Below, in pieces: positions 5,567 to 6,837 of a stretch of DNA of 6,837 nucleotides. The notes below the pieces were generated by a model. It ran no database searches and was not told the DNA's origin. It saw nothing but the letters and a program-made list of their open reading frames with translations. Made by a program: the position numbers and the translations under genes. Positions within the stretch are counted from its first letter, which is position 1. Each line of letters opens with the position of its first letter. The DNA comes from Actinomycetes bacterium (GTDB lineage: Bacteria; Actinomycetota; Acidimicrobiia; Acidimicrobiales; Palsa-688): the NCBI GenBank assembly GCA_021827225.1, contig JAKAXG010000235.1, positions 1 to 6,837 of the forward strand. Reading direction: 5' to 3'.

Positions 5567-6837
5567 AGCGAGGCGACTCCCATCTCGTTGCGGGCGTGGC
5601 CCGGGCGGGCCACGGCCACGACCTGGGCCATGTCGATCACGTCGGTGACCCCGGACCGCATCACGGCGGCGCCGGCCAGGACGGGGCCGTCCTGGGGCTC
5701 CATCTCGATGTGCTCCTCGACGACATCGACGAGCTTGTCGACGACCAGGCCCACGCTCGCGCTGCCCTCGCCGTGGACCACCACGTGCAGCCGGTCCCTT
5801 CCCCGCAGGGGGCGGCCCGGGGCCCCCACCAGGCCCGATAGATCCACCAGGGGCAGGATCCGGCCTCTGTAGCGGATAACCGGCCGCGAGCCGGCCAGCT
5901 CCACCATGTCACCGTCGAATTCCTCCAGGCGGGCCACCGTCTCGAGCGGGATGGCCAGCCGGCGGTCCCCGTCGTTGATCCCGACCAGCAGGAAGCTCTG
6001 CTCGGCCTGGGCGGCGACCTCGTGGTCGTCGGTCTCCTGGAGGCTGCGCTCGCCGCGCTGTTCGGTGACGACGTGCGCCTGGCGGGCCAGGCCCAGGATG
6101 TCCAGGATCAGCGCCACCCGCCCGTCGCCCATGATCGTGGCGCCGGCGAACGCGGGTATCCCCTTGACGTGGCCGCCCAGGGCCTTCACCACGATCTCCT
6201 CGGTGTCGTTGACCTCGTCGACGACCAGGCCGAAGGTGTGGTCGTCGACGTTCAGCACCACTATCGACACCGGGGAGCCCGCCGGCCGCACGTCGGGCTC
6301 TCCCAGCTCGGAGTTGAGATGCACGAGCGGCAGGAGCTTCCCGCGCAGGCGGTACACGGGCGTTCCGTGGATCTCCTCCACGGCGTCACCGACCTCGTCG
6401 CTGTGCAGGCGCACCAGCTCGACCAGGTTCACCTGCGGTATGGCGTAGCGCTGACCGGCGCTGGTGATCATGAGGGCGGGGATGATGGCCAGGGTGAGCG
6501 GGATCTTGACCTTCACCGTGGTGCCGATCCCCCGCTCGGCCTGGATGTCGACGCTGCCGCCGATCTTCTCGATGTTGGTCTTGACGACGTCCATCCCCAC
6601 CCCGCGCCCGGAGACGTTGGTCACGGTGTCGGCGGTGGAGAAACCCGGGGCGAAGATCAGGTTGACGATCTCGCGTTCGGAGAGCTGGCGGCTGTGGGCC
6701 TCGCTGACCAGGCCTCTCTCCACGGCCTTGGCGCGCACCCGATCGACGTCGACGCCGGCGCCGTCATCGGCTATCTCGATGTTGACCTGGCCGCTCTCGT
6801 GGAACGCCCGCAGCCAGAGCCGGCCCTCCGCCGGTTT
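5563..6837 (-). CDS. cheA: CheA, chemotaxis histidine kinase, C-terminal part, with two tandem CheW-like (P5) domains
   Basis: The frame is open from the window edge to a TGA at 5565-5563: 424 residues, the C-terminal part of a longer protein. The phosphotransfer (P1), CheY-binding (P2) and dimerisation (P3) regions lie outside the window. Residues are numbered from the window edge. The ATP-binding P4 domain is present from its middle: G1 box IEIADDGAG (20-28), F box LIFAPGFSTAD (60-70), G2 box GRGVGMDVV (77-85) and GIGTTVKVKIPLT (103-115). A first CheW-like domain follows at about 120-250 (AGQRYAIPQVNLVELVRL, YRLRGKLLPLVHL, SIVVLNVDDHTFGLVVDEV, ILDILGL). After an acidic, Gln-rich linker (about 253-279) comes a second at about 280-411 (SFLLVGINDGDRRLAIPLE, IRYRGRILPLVDLSGLV, GLVVDKLVDVVEE). 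Two P5 modules depart from the single-P5 enterobacterial form. CheA autophosphorylates on His in P1 and passes phosphate to CheY and CheB, both encoded downstream. Confidence 0.97.
   Translation of the reverse strand, partial: KPAEGRLWLRAFHESGQVNIEIADDGAGVDVDRVRAKAVERGLVSEAHSRQLSEREIVNLIFAPGFSTADTVTNVSGRGVGMDVVKTNIEKIGGSVDIQAERGIGTTVKVKIPLTLAIIPALMITSAGQRYAIPQVNLVELVRLHSDEVGDAVEEIHGTPVYRLRGKLLPLVHLNSELGEPDVRPAGSPVSIVVLNVDDHTFGLVVDEVNDTEEIVVKALGGHVKGIPAFAGATIMGDGRVALILDILGLARQAHVVTEQRGERSLQETDDHEVAAQAEQSFLLVGINDGDRRLAIPLETVARLEEFDGDMVELAGSRPVIRYRGRILPLVDLSGLVGAPGRPLRGRDRLHVVVHGEGSASVGLVVDKLVDVVEEHIEMEPQDGPVLAGAAVMRSGVTDVIDMAQVVAVARPGHARNEMGVASL

Noticed and set aside
4865..5872. A plus-strand open frame of 335 codons opposite the MCP start, cheW and the cheA end.
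   Set aside because: Antisense to three well-supported genes; no recognisable domain in its product.
5563..6548. A possible recent DNA duplication behind the two P5 domains of CheA and the neighbouring cheW.
   Set aside because: The three modules share only short protein motifs and I see no long matching nucleotide stretches, so any duplication is ancient.

Overview
The window is a tightly packed bacterial chemotaxis operon read entirely from the minus strand, followed by the beginning of a CoA-transferase-like gene on the same strand. The DNA is strongly G+C rich by eye. Two starts are GTG, all six stop codons seen are TGA, and third codon positions are almost all G or C. This fits a high-GC bacterium; Actinomycetota is a plausible guess from codon style and protein flavour, but nothing here is diagnostic of a phylum.

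Layout in order of transcription (high to low coordinates): the C-terminal part of a CheA histidine kinase (6837 to 5563, 5' end outside the window); cheW (5566 to 5141); a membrane methyl-accepting chemotaxis protein (5101 to 3515); a single-domain cheY (3502 to 3125); cheB (3132 to 1993); cheR (2005 to 1142); and a family III (CaiB/BaiF-type) CoA-transferase homologue (1100 to beyond position 1). Three junctions overlap (cheA/cheW by 4 nt, cheY/cheB by 8 nt, cheB/cheR by 13 nt). The other gaps are 12, 39 and 41 nt. I see no terminator hairpin or convincing promoter in any gap, so the six chemotaxis genes are probably one transcript that starts upstream of the window.

Together the genes form one nearly self-sufficient signalling array. 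The MCP senses an external cue through a domain between two membrane helices. CheW couples it to CheA, CheA phosphorylates CheY and CheB, CheY carries the output, and CheR and CheB set receptor methylation for adaptation. No CheC, CheX, CheZ or CheD gene lies within the window. CheA carries two tandem CheW-like (P5) domains after its kinase domain, which is unlike the single-P5 enterobacterial form.

The last gene has the fold signature of CoA-transferase family III, but where that family carries its catalytic aspartate this protein has Gly-His. Its link to chemotaxis is only adjacency. I find no RNA gene, mobile element, CRISPR array or long repeat. I see no clearly undescribed system; the most notable points are the double-P5 CheA and the atypical CoA-transferase homologue.
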